In this document: piece by piece, positions 42,650 to 52,972 of the stretch
How positions within the stretch are numbered: position 1 is the stretch's first letter
How the letters are laid out: every line of letters begins with the position of its first letter
Source: Eutypa lata
Lineage: Eukaryota > Ascomycota > Sordariomycetes > Xylariales > Diatrypaceae
Assembly (NCBI GenBank): GCA_022661535.1
Contig: JAKULF010000004.1
Span: 5,394,001-5,458,000, forward strand
Reading direction: 5' to 3'
Length of the DNA: 64,000 nucleotides
Position numbers and translations under genes: made by a program
Notes under the pieces: model-generated
Database searches by the model: none
The model's input: only the letters and a program-made list of their open reading frames with translations
Told to the model about the DNA's origin: nothing

Positions 42650-45600
42650 ATGTATAACCAAGGGAAGATCATGAGGAGGCTCCTCGGTCGATCAGCTACC
42701 GATGCCTCATCCAACGATAATAGCCTCGGCGCAACCGGTTTCCCAAACCCCCAGTCTTATCGACCCATCGCATCACAAAACGCCGTCTACCATGCCGGCA
42801 TCCCCATAACCTGTATCGACAAAACCTCTGATGGCCATATCGCTGTCTTAGGTGGTCGTCATGTCCTCAAGACCGTTAATTTCGATGGCTTGGATATTAA
42901 GGAAGGCATCGATGTGCGCGCCCTTATCACGAACCAGTTCTCTAACAAATGCAATTCCGCCACTGCGGAACAACTATCGATAAAAGACGCGAAGTTATCC
43001 CCGGACCACGCGACCGACCCTAGAATATTCACTGCATGTGCTGCCGGAAAGATATTCATGTATGATGTTAGTCGCTTGGGATCTACAACGGCCGGTCTCG
43101 AATACATCCAAACCCGTGAGGACTCGCGTCAGGTCAATAAACTCGACTTCAGCCCCTACAAGGGGAGTTGGTTGCTATCCGGAGGACAAGATGGTGTGGT
43201 TCGATGCTTCGATGTTAGAGTGCCAGTTACTGGCCGAAATGGACCTACCTTTCGGACTTTCCAGGCTTTCCGTTGCAATGCCGATGGCATTCGCGACCTA
43301 AAATGGTCACCAAAGGACGGCTTCGCATTTGCTTGTGCTACTGAATCCGGCGTCATTATGAAATGGGATGTCAGAAAATGCAATGCCCCTCTCTTGAAGA
43401 TCAATGCCCACGACACGCAAAAAGGAGCTTCCTCTATATCATGGCACCCCGATGGCGAGCATTTGATTAGCGCCGGTCTTGATAGCAAGTGTTATGTCTG
43501 GGACGTGTCTGGTAAGGCTGAGAAGCGGCAGAAGCCAAAATGGACAATCAATGCCCCAGCGCCTGTCACTGTCGTATCATGGCGACCTGGTTTATGGTCT
43601 GCCACAGCTCAAGGTAGGCGAGCCGCTCAGGTCGCCGTTTCCTACGATGATGGCGGGAACCAGAAGAGACATGGTATCAGTTCCGTACATATATGGGATC
43701 TAGCTCGACCTACGATGCCGTATAAAGAGATTAATTTATTTGAGAGTTGTCCTAACGCCCTTCTTTGGCATGATCAAGATCGTTTATGGACTGCTGATCA
43801 AGATGGGCTTTTCGCACAATGTGACGTGGCGTTCGCGCCCAAGGTCATTGATCGCCAACCACTTTCAAGCCTCGACTTCTCTGCCAGAGGTGATGTTCTG
43901 ATGTTTCTCGAAGAAAGGCCGATGCCGCCCAGACCGCGGCCAAGTGTAGCACACGAAAAGCTACCTACGTCGTACAGTTCAAGCCCTAGCGGGCAGATGC
44001 TTAGCATTAGCCGTAGCGATTCCGAAGAAGATGTTATCGGGAGTTTCTTGGGCCCCAAGAGGCGTTCCAATAAAAAACGACAGCCCGGAACTCGTTCTTC
44101 GCAGGCTTTAAGCACAACACCACCCTCGGGATCTGGGGCCGAAGATCGCGTCATTTCTTTAGACCAAGCGATAAAGCTTACTGGTCCATTCAAACCTCAA
44201 CAAATCATGGCGATCGGTCACGTCCCTGCGGCCCCTAAGATGCGTATCTATGAACACCTCTCGGGTCGATATCTAGAAATACTGCAGCGCGAACTTCCAC
44301 ATTCTGAAGGGGATAAGTCTTTAAACAATCGAGTTGCCAACATCATGGAGCAATATGCCCGGGCAGCCGAAGATGTGAGCCAGTTTCGACTTGCGCAGAC
44401 TTGGCGCATACTATCATATACAACCAATCTACTATTAGCAAGAAGATCCCAATTCCACCTAGAGAAACGTTTAACTCGAGGTGAGAACAAGAAATCTCCT
44501 ATGACGAAAGACCACGTAGATGCACGATCGACGCTCGAAAGACGAGACAGAGACATGTCACCATACCTCCGAGTGAGTGGAGAGGAAACACCTAGGAAGC
44601 CCTCATCCATCAGTTCTTTGGAGAGTCGTCAGGCTTCTGGAAGATCTTTATTGGCCGAAGAAATCGATAGCGAATCGAACGTACCCACACCTCTAGCCCG
44701 GCCGATCAATGATAATGGTGTACACGGATTCTTTGTTCCTGATCAGAATAAGCTCACGCCCGTTCAAGAAATAAGTTTCAATCTACCTCCATCTATTCAC
44801 CCAGATATATCTTCAAGCCAACGGAAAAGATTAGATTCGACCCCAATATCGATTGTGAGTCAAGATAGCCAGATATCAAGCACGGAAGGCTATGACTTTT
44901 TCGACATAGAGGCTGTCGAAGCGCTAACGAGAGCAATTGATGTGCCGAAGAAGAAGGAGCCTCTGAACCTCGACTACATAGAATCGAAAAATCCGGACGG
45001 ACGAAAGCCTATAAATAGACATGATTCTAACGAGAGTTTCGGTCAGATGTTTTCACTATCTGATGGGAGTAGACAAGCTAGCCTTCTTACAAATTCGTCT
45101 GATGGGAGCGGACGACAGACTTTTCGACGGTCCCTCCTTAGTCGCAATAATTCAGATATTATAGAGGAGTATGAGAGTCGGATCCGAGGCCACCAGATCG
45201 GTGCATCTCCCGAGCAGACAAGGTATCCACATCCACCTCAAAGGCAAGATTCGGGGAGCTTGAGAGATGATTTTATGATATCACAAACTACCACGGATAC
45301 CTTCGATAGTGAACATTCGCTAGTATCCCACGACCGGTCACCGGTGCGGCTCGAGATTACGTCGCCTCCTTCACCTACTAAGACCCAAGTGCGTCCTATC
45401 GTACAGCGTCCCGAAGAACATACATCACCTACCATCACAGAGACGGATTATCTGCCATGGCCTGACGATCCTCAATACCCGTATCCGTTGCTTTCGGACA
45501 TGAATCCTAAGAGGCTTCCTCCACCGATCGACCCATACGGAGTGGTATCTAAAGCTTTAGCATTTGAAATCCGGCATTCCGCTCTCAACGCCTCGGCCAT

Positions 45601-47050
45601 CATCCTCCTCCTGAAACCGCTAGTTCCCGACGATATCATCGACTCCCACCAGGCGGCTGCCATCTTACGCCAACACCACAGCCGGCTGATGGGCCTGAAG
45701 TTGTTCGTCGAAGCCGCTCTCCTACGGAACCTCTGCGTCCGCGGCTGGCCCGCCGGTATGGACTTCTGGGGCGACAACTACACGTCCGTGTTCGCGCCCG
45801 CGCAGGAGCGACAGCGCATCTCCGTAGCTCTGTCCTGTGCGCGGTGTCACAAGCCCCGCGAGATCGACCACGCTGCCGCCGCCCGCGGCGAGAGCCCGGG
45901 CGTCTGGAAGTGCGAGAAGTGTCGGGCTGCTATGGCGCCGTGCGCCGTGTGCGGACATCGTGACATGCCGCCGTCCCTACTAGCACCAGATCTAGTACCC
46001 GTTAACGAGGGTCTACTCGCAAATGCGAAGGGGAAGACCTCTTTAGATGGTAGCAATGGCGGCAGTAGCGATGACAGTGGCTTCGACGACCTTGTCCTCT
46101 CCACCTGGTGGTACTGCCCCGGTTGCTCGCACGGCGGCCACGCGGCTTGCTTGGAGGGCTGGCACTCGCCCATCGTTTCCACCGCCACCACCCCCATACC
46201 TTCTCCGTCAACAAATAAGTCTGCTCGGTCCCAGCAGCAGCAGCAGCAGCAGCCATCACAGCAACAAAACCACCAAGGCCACCAAGGCCACGCGACCCCT
46301 GTCCCCTCCAGACCATCGTCGCCAAGCTACTACCAGTCCGTGAATAATACCTACGACTCCGCCTACCCCGAGACATACAGCGACGGATGCTGTCCCCTCG
46401 ACGGCTGCGGACATGCCTGTCTCCCCGGCCGCTGGCGTAACGAGTCGAGCGCCGCGCGCACCGAAGAGCTCGGCCGCGTCGTGCGCGATCTACAACAGAA
46501 TCAGACCCGCGGATCTGCTGGTCCCGCTACTGGTAGCAAGGGTGAGCGGCGGGTGAGCTCTGCTGCCGATGGTAATATTCTCATGAGCCCGCCGCCTTTC
46601 TCGACATCGGGCGGGGCGGGAATGGGTGGTAGTGGCGGTGGTGGTGGTCTTCTGGGCGTGCGAGGCGATAATATTGAGGTCCCGCAGAGTAGAGCTGTGG
46701 AACATGTTAGGGAGTTAGGTCTTGCGGGGATAGGGATTGGAGGAGGCGGTGGTGGTGGGAGTAGTGGCGCACAGCATGAAGTACCCCCACCACCATTGGA
46801 AAGAGAGAGGGAGAGGGAAAAGGAGAGCGCAAGGGACCGGTCTAGCTCGGGGATCTTCAGTAGCATCCTTGGCACGAGTCCCGGACGAGCCGCAGGGGGC
46901 GGGATCAATGTCGTCGGCGCTGGGAGTAGTGGCACGGAAACGGGAGGTGCGGGCAGTAGTGCCAGTGGAAGCGGAAGTGTGGCGAGATCGGGCGGGGGCG
47001 AGAAGGAGAGGAGGAAGAGCGTCAAGTTCGCGGGGACAGATTCGCGGTGA
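42650..47050 (+). CDS. RTC1: Rtc1/Sea2 (WDR24 orthologue), GATOR2/SEACAT subunit
   Basis: Single exon of 1466 residues. The N-terminal beta-propeller has WD40 blades, for example FSPYKGSWLLSGGQDGVVRCFDVR, LKWSPKDGFAFACATESGVIMKWDVR and SWHPDGEHLISAGLDSKCYVWDV (residues about 160-300). A long disordered Ser/Pro middle follows. A helical domain (SALNASAIILLLKPLVPDDIIDSHQAAAIL, near 985) precedes a C-terminal RING-like zinc module: CARCHKP, CEKCR, CAVCGHRD, then WWYCPGCSHGGHAACLEGWH and, after a Gln-rich insert, CCPLDGCGHACLPGRW. This order is that of Rtc1/WDR24, which sits at the vacuole in the SEA complex and supports TORC1 signalling in response to amino acids. The Gly/Ser-rich tail of about 160 residues is unusual. 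Start at MYNQGKI; a second Met is eight codons on. Confidence 0.92.
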   Translation: MYNQGKIMRRLLGRSATDASSNDNSLGATGFPNPQSYRPIASQNAVYHAGIPITCIDKTSDGHIAVLGGRHVLKTVNFDGLDIKEGIDVRALITNQFSNKCNSATAEQLSIKDAKLSPDHATDPRIFTACAAGKIFMYDVSRLGSTTAGLEYIQTREDSRQVNKLDFSPYKGSWLLSGGQDGVVRCFDVRVPVTGRNGPTFRTFQAFRCNADGIRDLKWSPKDGFAFACATESGVIMKWDVRKCNAPLLKINAHDTQKGASSISWHPDGEHLISAGLDSKCYVWDVSGKAEKRQKPKWTINAPAPVTVVSWRPGLWSATAQGRRAAQVAVSYDDGGNQKRHGISSVHIWDLARPTMPYKEINLFESCPNALLWHDQDRLWTADQDGLFAQCDVAFAPKVIDRQPLSSLDFSARGDVLMFLEERPMPPRPRPSVAHEKLPTSYSSSPSGQMLSISRSDSEEDVIGSFLGPKRRSNKKRQPGTRSSQALSTTPPSGSGAEDRVISLDQAIKLTGPFKPQQIMAIGHVPAAPKMRIYEHLSGRYLEILQRELPHSEGDKSLNNRVANIMEQYARAAEDVSQFRLAQTWRILSYTTNLLLARRSQFHLEKRLTRGENKKSPMTKDHVDARSTLERRDRDMSPYLRVSGEETPRKPSSISSLESRQASGRSLLAEEIDSESNVPTPLARPINDNGVHGFFVPDQNKLTPVQEISFNLPPSIHPDISSSQRKRLDSTPISIVSQDSQISSTEGYDFFDIEAVEALTRAIDVPKKKEPLNLDYIESKNPDGRKPINRHDSNESFGQMFSLSDGSRQASLLTNSSDGSGRQTFRRSLLSRNNSDIIEEYESRIRGHQIGASPEQTRYPHPPQRQDSGSLRDDFMISQTTTDTFDSEHSLVSHDRSPVRLEITSPPSPTKTQVRPIVQRPEEHTSPTITETDYLPWPDDPQYPYPLLSDMNPKRLPPPIDPYGVVSKALAFEIRHSALNASAIILLLKPLVPDDIIDSHQAAAILRQHHSRLMGLKLFVEAALLRNLCVRGWPAGMDFWGDNYTSVFAPAQERQRISVALSCARCHKPREIDHAAAARGESPGVWKCEKCRAAMAPCAVCGHRDMPPSLLAPDLVPVNEGLLANAKGKTSLDGSNGGSSDDSGFDDLVLSTWWYCPGCSHGGHAACLEGWHSPIVSTATTPIPSPSTNKSARSQQQQQQQPSQQQNHQGHQGHATPVPSRPSSPSYYQSVNNTYDSAYPETYSDGCCPLDGCGHACLPGRWRNESSAARTEELGRVVRDLQQNQTRGSAGPATGSKGERRVSSAADGNILMSPPPFSTSGGAGMGGSGGGGGLLGVRGDNIEVPQSRAVEHVRELGLAGIGIGGGGGGGSSGAQHEVPPPPLEREREREKESARDRSSSGIFSSILGTSPGRAAGGGINVVGAGSSGTETGGAGSSASGSGSVARSGGGEKERRKSVKFAGTDSR
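46230..46275 (+). repeat. CAG/CAA run inside the Rtc1 zinc module
   Basis: Coding Gln-rich repeat lying between two zinc-ligand groups of the C-terminal RING-like module of Rtc1. Confidence 0.8.
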
Positions 47051-47700
47051 ACCAAGCTACCGAGGAAGAAAGAAATCGCTGGATGGACGGCAACGGCAAC
47101 GTGCGGAAGTCGGTCAGTTGACCGATAACGACTCATTGAGCTATGGCTACCTAATCCTATTGCCATAGCGAACTGAACTTTGTATTATACATACGTACAC
47201 GATAGAAGGTGGCATCCGGCGCTTGGTCAGGGGATTACTCTATTATATCTAGCCTACCTACCTATCTAAGGTATTATCAGTGCTAAGGACATGTAACAAT
47301 AGTATAATTATCAAATATATTAGCATTTTGCTTTTAAAAAACAGAACTGTGAAGCAAATGCTTCTATTTGCAGAGGTAGAGCAACTGCGATTCGAGACGT
47401 TTTACTTATAAGCTTGCATAGCTTTTTCCCCTCTTCTCACATTTTCGTATCTAGCTACCTAGCCAGAGTGCCACCAATCATACTCCCATCATACATACAT
47501 AGGTATCATACATAACGTCTAGCTACTACCCCGTTGATGTAAGTTAAGAGACAATAATACACACATCAGGCAGTGTGTCTCTATTCGCGCCGTACAATGT
47601 ACAATACGGGATCAGGAGGTAGTTAGTATATGACAGACATAGAGAGCATCACAACACATCACGAGTCCTTCCAAGATACAACACAAAAAACCTCCCCATC
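47051..47700. terminator. Convergent 3' intergenic region of RTC1 and VPS38
   Basis: 650 bp between two genes that point at each other. It should contain both polyadenylation regions; no coding sequence is seen. Confidence 0.5.
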
Positions 47701-49848
47701 TCAAGCGTGCGCGCCCACGTTCTCCCTCAACCCCTTAGTCCGCAGCGTAAGCCTCGCGCCTGCTGCTTCGTCAAATGGCAGGCCACCCCCTATATCCACA
47801 CCTACGCCCAGAGGGGAACGAGAAGAGGAAGAAGAGGAAGGCGAGTGATGGTGTCCACTCCCCAGTTGCTGCCTCGCGTATGTCGATCCCTCCGCGCCGC
47901 CGCCAAGGACATGCAGATGTTCCTGCTGTTGCTGCTCCTGCTGCTGCTGCTGTGTATGCCCGTTCTCGCTCGCCGCCGCGGCCGCCATGGCCATCTTGAG
48001 CTGGTCCTGACCTCCACCACTCCCGGCAAGGACCTCACTATCGGTGCTACCCCTCCGACTGCTCCCGCCGGCACTACTAGCGCCGTCGTCGAACGCAACA
48101 CCGCCAGCACTGGCACTCCCTACCGACAAGGACCCCCAACCATTATTGCGCGACTTCCGCATCATGCGGCCGGCCCACAAGCCGCGCACGCCGCCTCTCT
48201 TCCGCTCGGGCACCTCTTCCGTGCCCGCACTGCACACGTAGAGCAAGTACTTGAGGTTCGGCAGCGTATGCCGTATGTCGACGACGCGCAGCCCTGCCCC
48301 GACGGCACACAGCGCCTCGACGTCCTTGTTGAGGAGGAACCAGGCGTAGTCGAAGCGGTACTGGGCCGTGGCACCGCCGCGGAGGAACAGCGGGAAGTCG
48401 CGCTGTAGTTGCTGTCTGTATCGCTGCTGCTGCTGTTTTGCCGTACCACCACCGCCGCCGCCGTACGCAGCATATGATGATGGCGATGATGAAGATAGCG
48501 TAGTATCAGGCAGCAACGAAATGTCATCACGCACACTACTCCGGGACCCGAACGGCGTCACGGGATACGGCAGCGGCACGCCCAGGTAGAACTGCAGGAG
48601 ATCCACCAGCTGCGCGACGTAGCCCAGGGCGGCCGAGAGCGCGTCCTCCGCCGCTGACGCCGACGACGGGTCGTACGACGTGTTCGGGAGCGCGACCCCG
48701 CAGATCCGGAACGATAGTGGTGCTGCCCCCGGGCTAGTCTCGGGTGTGATCCCGTAGATCCGCCCCAGATCCTCGCAGATCCGCCGCCGCTGGCCCCGGA
48801 TCGCCTCCCGCGCTGCCGTCACCTGCGCCCGCAACGCCGGGAGCAGGTCTCGCGCGCGTTGGATTTCTGCTTCCGCTTGTGATTGGGCTGCTCTACCCTC
48901 GTGAATGGCGGCGCGGCGCGCGTCGATCGAGGCGCGCAGGTCGGAGCGCCGGGATTGCGCTGCTTTGAGAGCGCGCTTTTGCGAGGTTAGGTAGCGGGAG
49001 GCGAGGAGGGCGGACTCTTGCGCTTGTGGGAGGAGCATGTTGGTGGATGATGTGTTGGATGTGTGCGAAGATAGGATCTCATTGATCTGCGCGGTTAAGG
49101 TTTCGCGGGTCGCGAGCGCGTCTTGGATCGAGGTATCGAGGTTCGAGAGCTTCATCAGCGCGTTGTAGGAGGATGTCGGGAGCGCGGGCGATTGCTTCGG
49201 CTCGGGTTTCTGGTTCGCGAGCTCGAGGGCGTAGACGCCGCCGCCGCCGCCGTCGCTGCCGTCCGCGAGGTGGAAGACGAGGCAGTTGGGCGGGAACTGG
49301 CGGTTTCGGAGCGTGGTGCCGAGGTAGTTGAGGGACCGCAGGTCGACGTGCTGTTCGAGGAGCAGGCTCCACGCGTCCCATCTCTTTGCCCAGACCTTGA
49401 CGGTGAAAATCGATGTTCGTGTGATGAATGGGCCTAGTTCGGCTAGGTTGAAGAACCGGAAGTTGAAATTCGTCGCCCGTGAGCCTACTTCGCTGATGTA
49501 CAGGGGCTCCTCTTCTTCGTCGATTCCCTCGCAGTGCAGCGAGAAGAATATGTCGGCCGTTCTACTCTGCACGGCATATTCTAATTGCTTCTGTCGCGTC
49601 ACGGGGCTGATGTTAGCTAAAGTGGTGCTCCGTCTCCGCCCCTTCGGTCGCGGTCGCAGGCTATCAGTGGACTGGGATTGGTGTATTTGTGGCGCATCGT
49701 CTTCTCTAATTTCAAGCTCGTTGTTATTGTTGTTAGACTTGAAGTCGGCATCGAGGTCGTCAATTGTTCTACCGCGGTTCACGGAAAAGCTTAGATTCCG
49801 GAGGTATATTCCCTGAAGGTGGCGTAGACGCCGGTTCTGTGGAAGCAT
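47701..49848 (-). CDS. VPS38: Vps38/UVRAG-like subunit of the class III PI3-kinase complex II
   Basis: Single exon, 715 residues, of the Atg14/UVRAG domain family. The N-terminus begins RRLRHLQGIYLRNLSF, followed by a C2-like region (DIFFSLHCEG, then TIFTVKVWAKRWDAWSLLLEQHVDLRSLNYLG). A long coiled coil spans about 230-375 (ESALLASRYLTSQKRALKAAQSRRSDL). The BARA-like C-terminal domain includes ICGVALPNTSYD, AALGYVAQLVDLLQFYLGVPLPYPVTPFGSRS and YAWFLLNKDVEALCA, with VDIRHTLPNLKYLLYVC. The FGSRS and LPNTS motifs are typical of UVRAG rather than Atg14, and there is no N-terminal CxxC zinc ribbon as in Atg14. The role is endosome/vacuole sorting with Vps34, Vps15 and Vps30. The tail has Gln-rich and Ser-rich low-complexity runs. 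Confidence 0.88.
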   Translation of the reverse strand: MLPQNRRLRHLQGIYLRNLSFSVNRGRTIDDLDADFKSNNNNNELEIREDDAPQIHQSQSTDSLRPRPKGRRRSTTLANISPVTRQKQLEYAVQSRTADIFFSLHCEGIDEEEEPLYISEVGSRATNFNFRFFNLAELGPFITRTSIFTVKVWAKRWDAWSLLLEQHVDLRSLNYLGTTLRNRQFPPNCLVFHLADGSDGGGGGVYALELANQKPEPKQSPALPTSSYNALMKLSNLDTSIQDALATRETLTAQINEILSSHTSNTSSTNMLLPQAQESALLASRYLTSQKRALKAAQSRRSDLRASIDARRAAIHEGRAAQSQAEAEIQRARDLLPALRAQVTAAREAIRGQRRRICEDLGRIYGITPETSPGAAPLSFRICGVALPNTSYDPSSASAAEDALSAALGYVAQLVDLLQFYLGVPLPYPVTPFGSRSSVRDDISLLPDTTLSSSSPSSYAAYGGGGGGTAKQQQQRYRQQLQRDFPLFLRGGATAQYRFDYAWFLLNKDVEALCAVGAGLRVVDIRHTLPNLKYLLYVCSAGTEEVPERKRGGVRGLWAGRMMRKSRNNGWGSLSVGSASAGGVAFDDGASSAGGSSRRGSTDSEVLAGSGGGQDQLKMAMAAAAASENGHTQQQQQEQQQQEHLHVLGGGAEGSTYARQQLGSGHHHSPSSSSSSRSPLGVGVDIGGGLPFDEAAGARLTLRTKGLRENVGAHA

Positions 49849-50349
49849 GGTTGCAATGCCGTTGATGCTGCTGCTGCAGCGGGCACAGACCGGGAAGGCT
49901 CATGAGCTGGTGGTTTTTATTAGGTGTTGTTGTTTAACTTAGGTAATGACGATCGAGCTCATGACGGGATGACGGAGGAAGTGCATGCATTAACTAATCA
50001 TTTATGCAATTTTCGGGGTACTAACAACTTACTGTGTTTTATGTATTTACTGCGTGTTTCAATCCCCCTTCGTACTTACCCCTATTTTTAGACATATATC
50101 AGATGCCCGACTGCATTCTGCCTTACCTCTTGCTAATCCTACCATGTAACTCTCTATGACTAGTTGGTGGTTTTCATATGTAGGCCTTTGGGGGCGATGT
50201 GACGGGGGGCTTATCCTAAGAGCCTTGTCAGAGACATATAGATTCGCATAATGCACTACTGTTCTCCCCGGACTTGTCTTCTATTGTTTTCTTAATTTAT
50301 GTATGCTCAATCTTCCATAGCACCCTAGGGTCGTACCAGAGACCGGAAG
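49849..50349. other. Divergent promoter region, 501 bp
   Basis: Non-coding interval between VPS38 (leftward) and the Helo-like/ankyrin gene (rightward). Confidence 0.5.
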
Positions 50350-52473
50350 ATGGCAGAGGCTCTAAGTGTCGCTGCCAGCGGGTTAGCCATTGCCCAAGTT
50401 GCTACCCAAGTAGGCGTCGCTGGTTTCAAGTTGAAACAGCTCTTGGATGAGGTCAAGGATGTCCCGGATAACATCGCTGATTTGATGCAGCAAATTGACT
50501 GTTTGGACCCAGCATTATTCGACGCCGAGTGCAATTTCAGTGAGACCGATTTACCTTCAATTCTCTGGAACGATGTCGCGGCGAAACGTAGTACAGCATA
50601 TTGTCGCAATGCTCTCAAGGCCCTTACTGAACTTGTGGAAGAATTGAGCCACCAAGTCAATAGTCCGAGAAAGTTCCATCAGAGGATTGTCTCGGTCAAG
50701 GTCGTGCTGAAAAGGGCCACCATTAAGAAACTAGAGAAACGCCTCGAGAATACCATTAGAATGCTATCGTTGGCTCAACAAAGCTACCTTGTGTGAGTGA
50801 AACTTGTTCCTTCGGGATACTGGATACTGATATCGACCCCAGTGCTCTTACAAGAATTCAACCCGATATAATCATCAACAAGTTCACAGCCCTTACAGGT
50901 CGTCCCCAACCAAGCCACGTGAACACGTTACCGACATCTGTGCAGCCCCATGATGATGATTCCGAAGACGAAGGCGTGGACTCGGAATCAGAACCGCCAA
51001 CTCGAGCCCAGGCAATCCGAATGAAATCATCGTATCGGCAATGGCGACAGTGGTCTATGCCGTCGTCTCCGTTTGGTCGATTATCGATAAGAATCTCCGG
51101 ACAAGGTTCTGGTATCATGATACAAGCCCCGTCGTGGATGTGCAGACAATCGTGGGATCTCCAGAGCTTTAGAGCAAATGGAAGTTGGCAGACCAACCTG
51201 AGATCTTATTGTGCTAGGCCATCTGACAGCGAAGTGTTTGAGGTTGTTAAGCATGGGTCACCACAAGAGCTTCAGCGCATGTTTGACATGGGCTTAGCAT
51301 CACCGTTCGATTACAATGGCTCTAGTGGCGAGACGCTTCTTCATGTGAGTAGTAACGCCGGTCTTGATACTTTCATCAACTCACTCTTACGCGCTAGGTA
51401 GCAGCATTTTGTTCGACAGATCCGGCTATGATTCCATACCTGTTGAGCAAAGGGCTCGACTTATTGGCAAGTCTTTATGGATTGTGTGTATTCATCACTC
51501 TTTATTTTGAAGCAGTATTAACCTCTTGGGCAGATCGCCCATTTTAATGATAATTCTCTGTTGGAAACCTGGTCAGCTTGGCGGAACATTATTAGAGCAG
51601 CCCAATATGGTTGATGACATTACATCTACACTGGAAATGGACCAGTGTAATGAAGACTATGGGTCATCTTGCACATGCTTCTGGAGTGACGATGGCCCCG
51701 AGGCCTTTTTTCAAATACAGCGCCGCATGTGCCCGTTACATAATCATACCTCTATAGAATCGCGCGTAAAGAGGGCCTGCTGGTGGGTCCATGATCCAAC
51801 AGTATTCAAAAGAATACTAGAACCGGAGTGGACATCAGACTTAGATGGTCTCTATCGTATTGCGCCCAGAACCGGCAATTCACTGTTAACACACATCATG
51901 TACAAAGCTACCGCGAATTGCCGATATAATTTACAGGGCCCCCAAACATCCCTCGTAATTTCACGTAACTGGTTCGAACTGTCAGCTGAGATCGTTAGCC
52001 GGGTTTCAAATGTCGATATCATATGTTGCGACCACCTGAACTGGAATGCTACGCTTTCTACTTTGATGATTTCGTCATCTCTGGAAGCAACGTCGTCCCA
52101 TATCGTACACTCATGGAAGAAACATACCACGTTCTTACTTAGGGCGTGGGTTGCCAGCCTCAAGGACGCCGGGTTCGACCTAATTAAACTAGGAGGGCTT
52201 GAGACTAAACTACTTTACGATACTAGCCTAGCAATAAGACGTCGTTTCTTTCCTAGGATAGGTCTTGCTAAACAAAACTTGCAAAGATGTATAGAACTAG
52301 CGCGAAAGGGTAAATCGGTATACATGATAGGTTTCAAATATGGACCGGAGCCGGAGGACTGGGACATATACTGGGACGAGCCCACAGACATGTTCGCGGG
52401 CGAGTTCTGGGAGTTGATCGAAAACCCACCACCACAAATCCCGGGAGCATGGGAAGAAGCGTTTGATGACTGA
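50350..52473 (+). CDS. Helo-like-N / ankyrin protein, NLR-associated architecture without NACHT
   Basis: Exon 1 (50350-50792) encodes a helical fungal STAND N-terminal domain: MAEALSVAASGLAIAQVATQVG, with LLDEVKDVPDNIADLMQQI and a coiled-coil end. Exon 2 (50843-51344) has an acidic linker and begins the ankyrin region (DSEVFEVVKHGSPQELQRMFDMG, GETLLH). Exon 3 from 51398 continues VAAFCSTDPAMIPYLLSKGLDLL. Exon 4 follows an intron at about 51484-51536. Two frames compete at the start of exon 4: one reads HFNDNSLLETWSAWRNIIRAAQYG and hits a stop; the other is the long frame (VDDITSTLEMD to the end). A frame change near 51610 or an unseen intron is needed if the first is right. The C-terminal motif GPEPEDWDIYWDEPTDMFAGEFW then IPGAWEE is familiar from fungal ankyrin proteins of this type. 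No nucleotide-binding domain is present. Confidence 0.72.
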
Positions 52474-52972
52474 GTTTGTGGGTTGTGTGATTAGGATTCT
52501 ACGAATGACACGACATGCAGGATCTTGCTAGCAAGGGCTGGCGAGTTGCGAGAACCATGATTCAATGGGGGCAGAGAGTTTTATGTTCAAAATATAGATT
52601 TCATTCCAGTTCATATATGGCCAAAGCCACCATTATTTCGAATTTTTAGTGCAGCAAACCTGCAACAGTGACTCACCCATGCTGGAGTCGCACTGACTCA
52701 AACCCGAGCATGGCTCTTGTATGAATAAATCCAACGCATAATATTTGACAACGGTTCTGTCACCAGAACATAAGAAATGACAATTGACATCCTTCTATCT
52801 AACCAAAGCCCTATATGCTGACTTGGGCAACTATAACCCCAATCCATCCTGATCTAGCGAAAAAGAGGCCAAAAAGAGCAAAAAAAACAGACTTGGTATC
52901 ATGAACAAACCCGAAACTCAAAGCAAAAGAACCGACCGAGACGCCAATTGTCACCTAACGACGACATACCAA
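52474..52972. terminator. Convergent 3' intergenic region, 499 bp
   Basis: Between the end of the Helo-like/ankyrin gene and the end of the leftward conserved unknown. No gene seen; A-rich runs near 52860-52900. Confidence 0.45.

Noticed and set aside
47707..48408. 233-codon plus-strand frame over VPS38
   Set aside because: Shadow frame of the low-complexity 3' part of VPS38.
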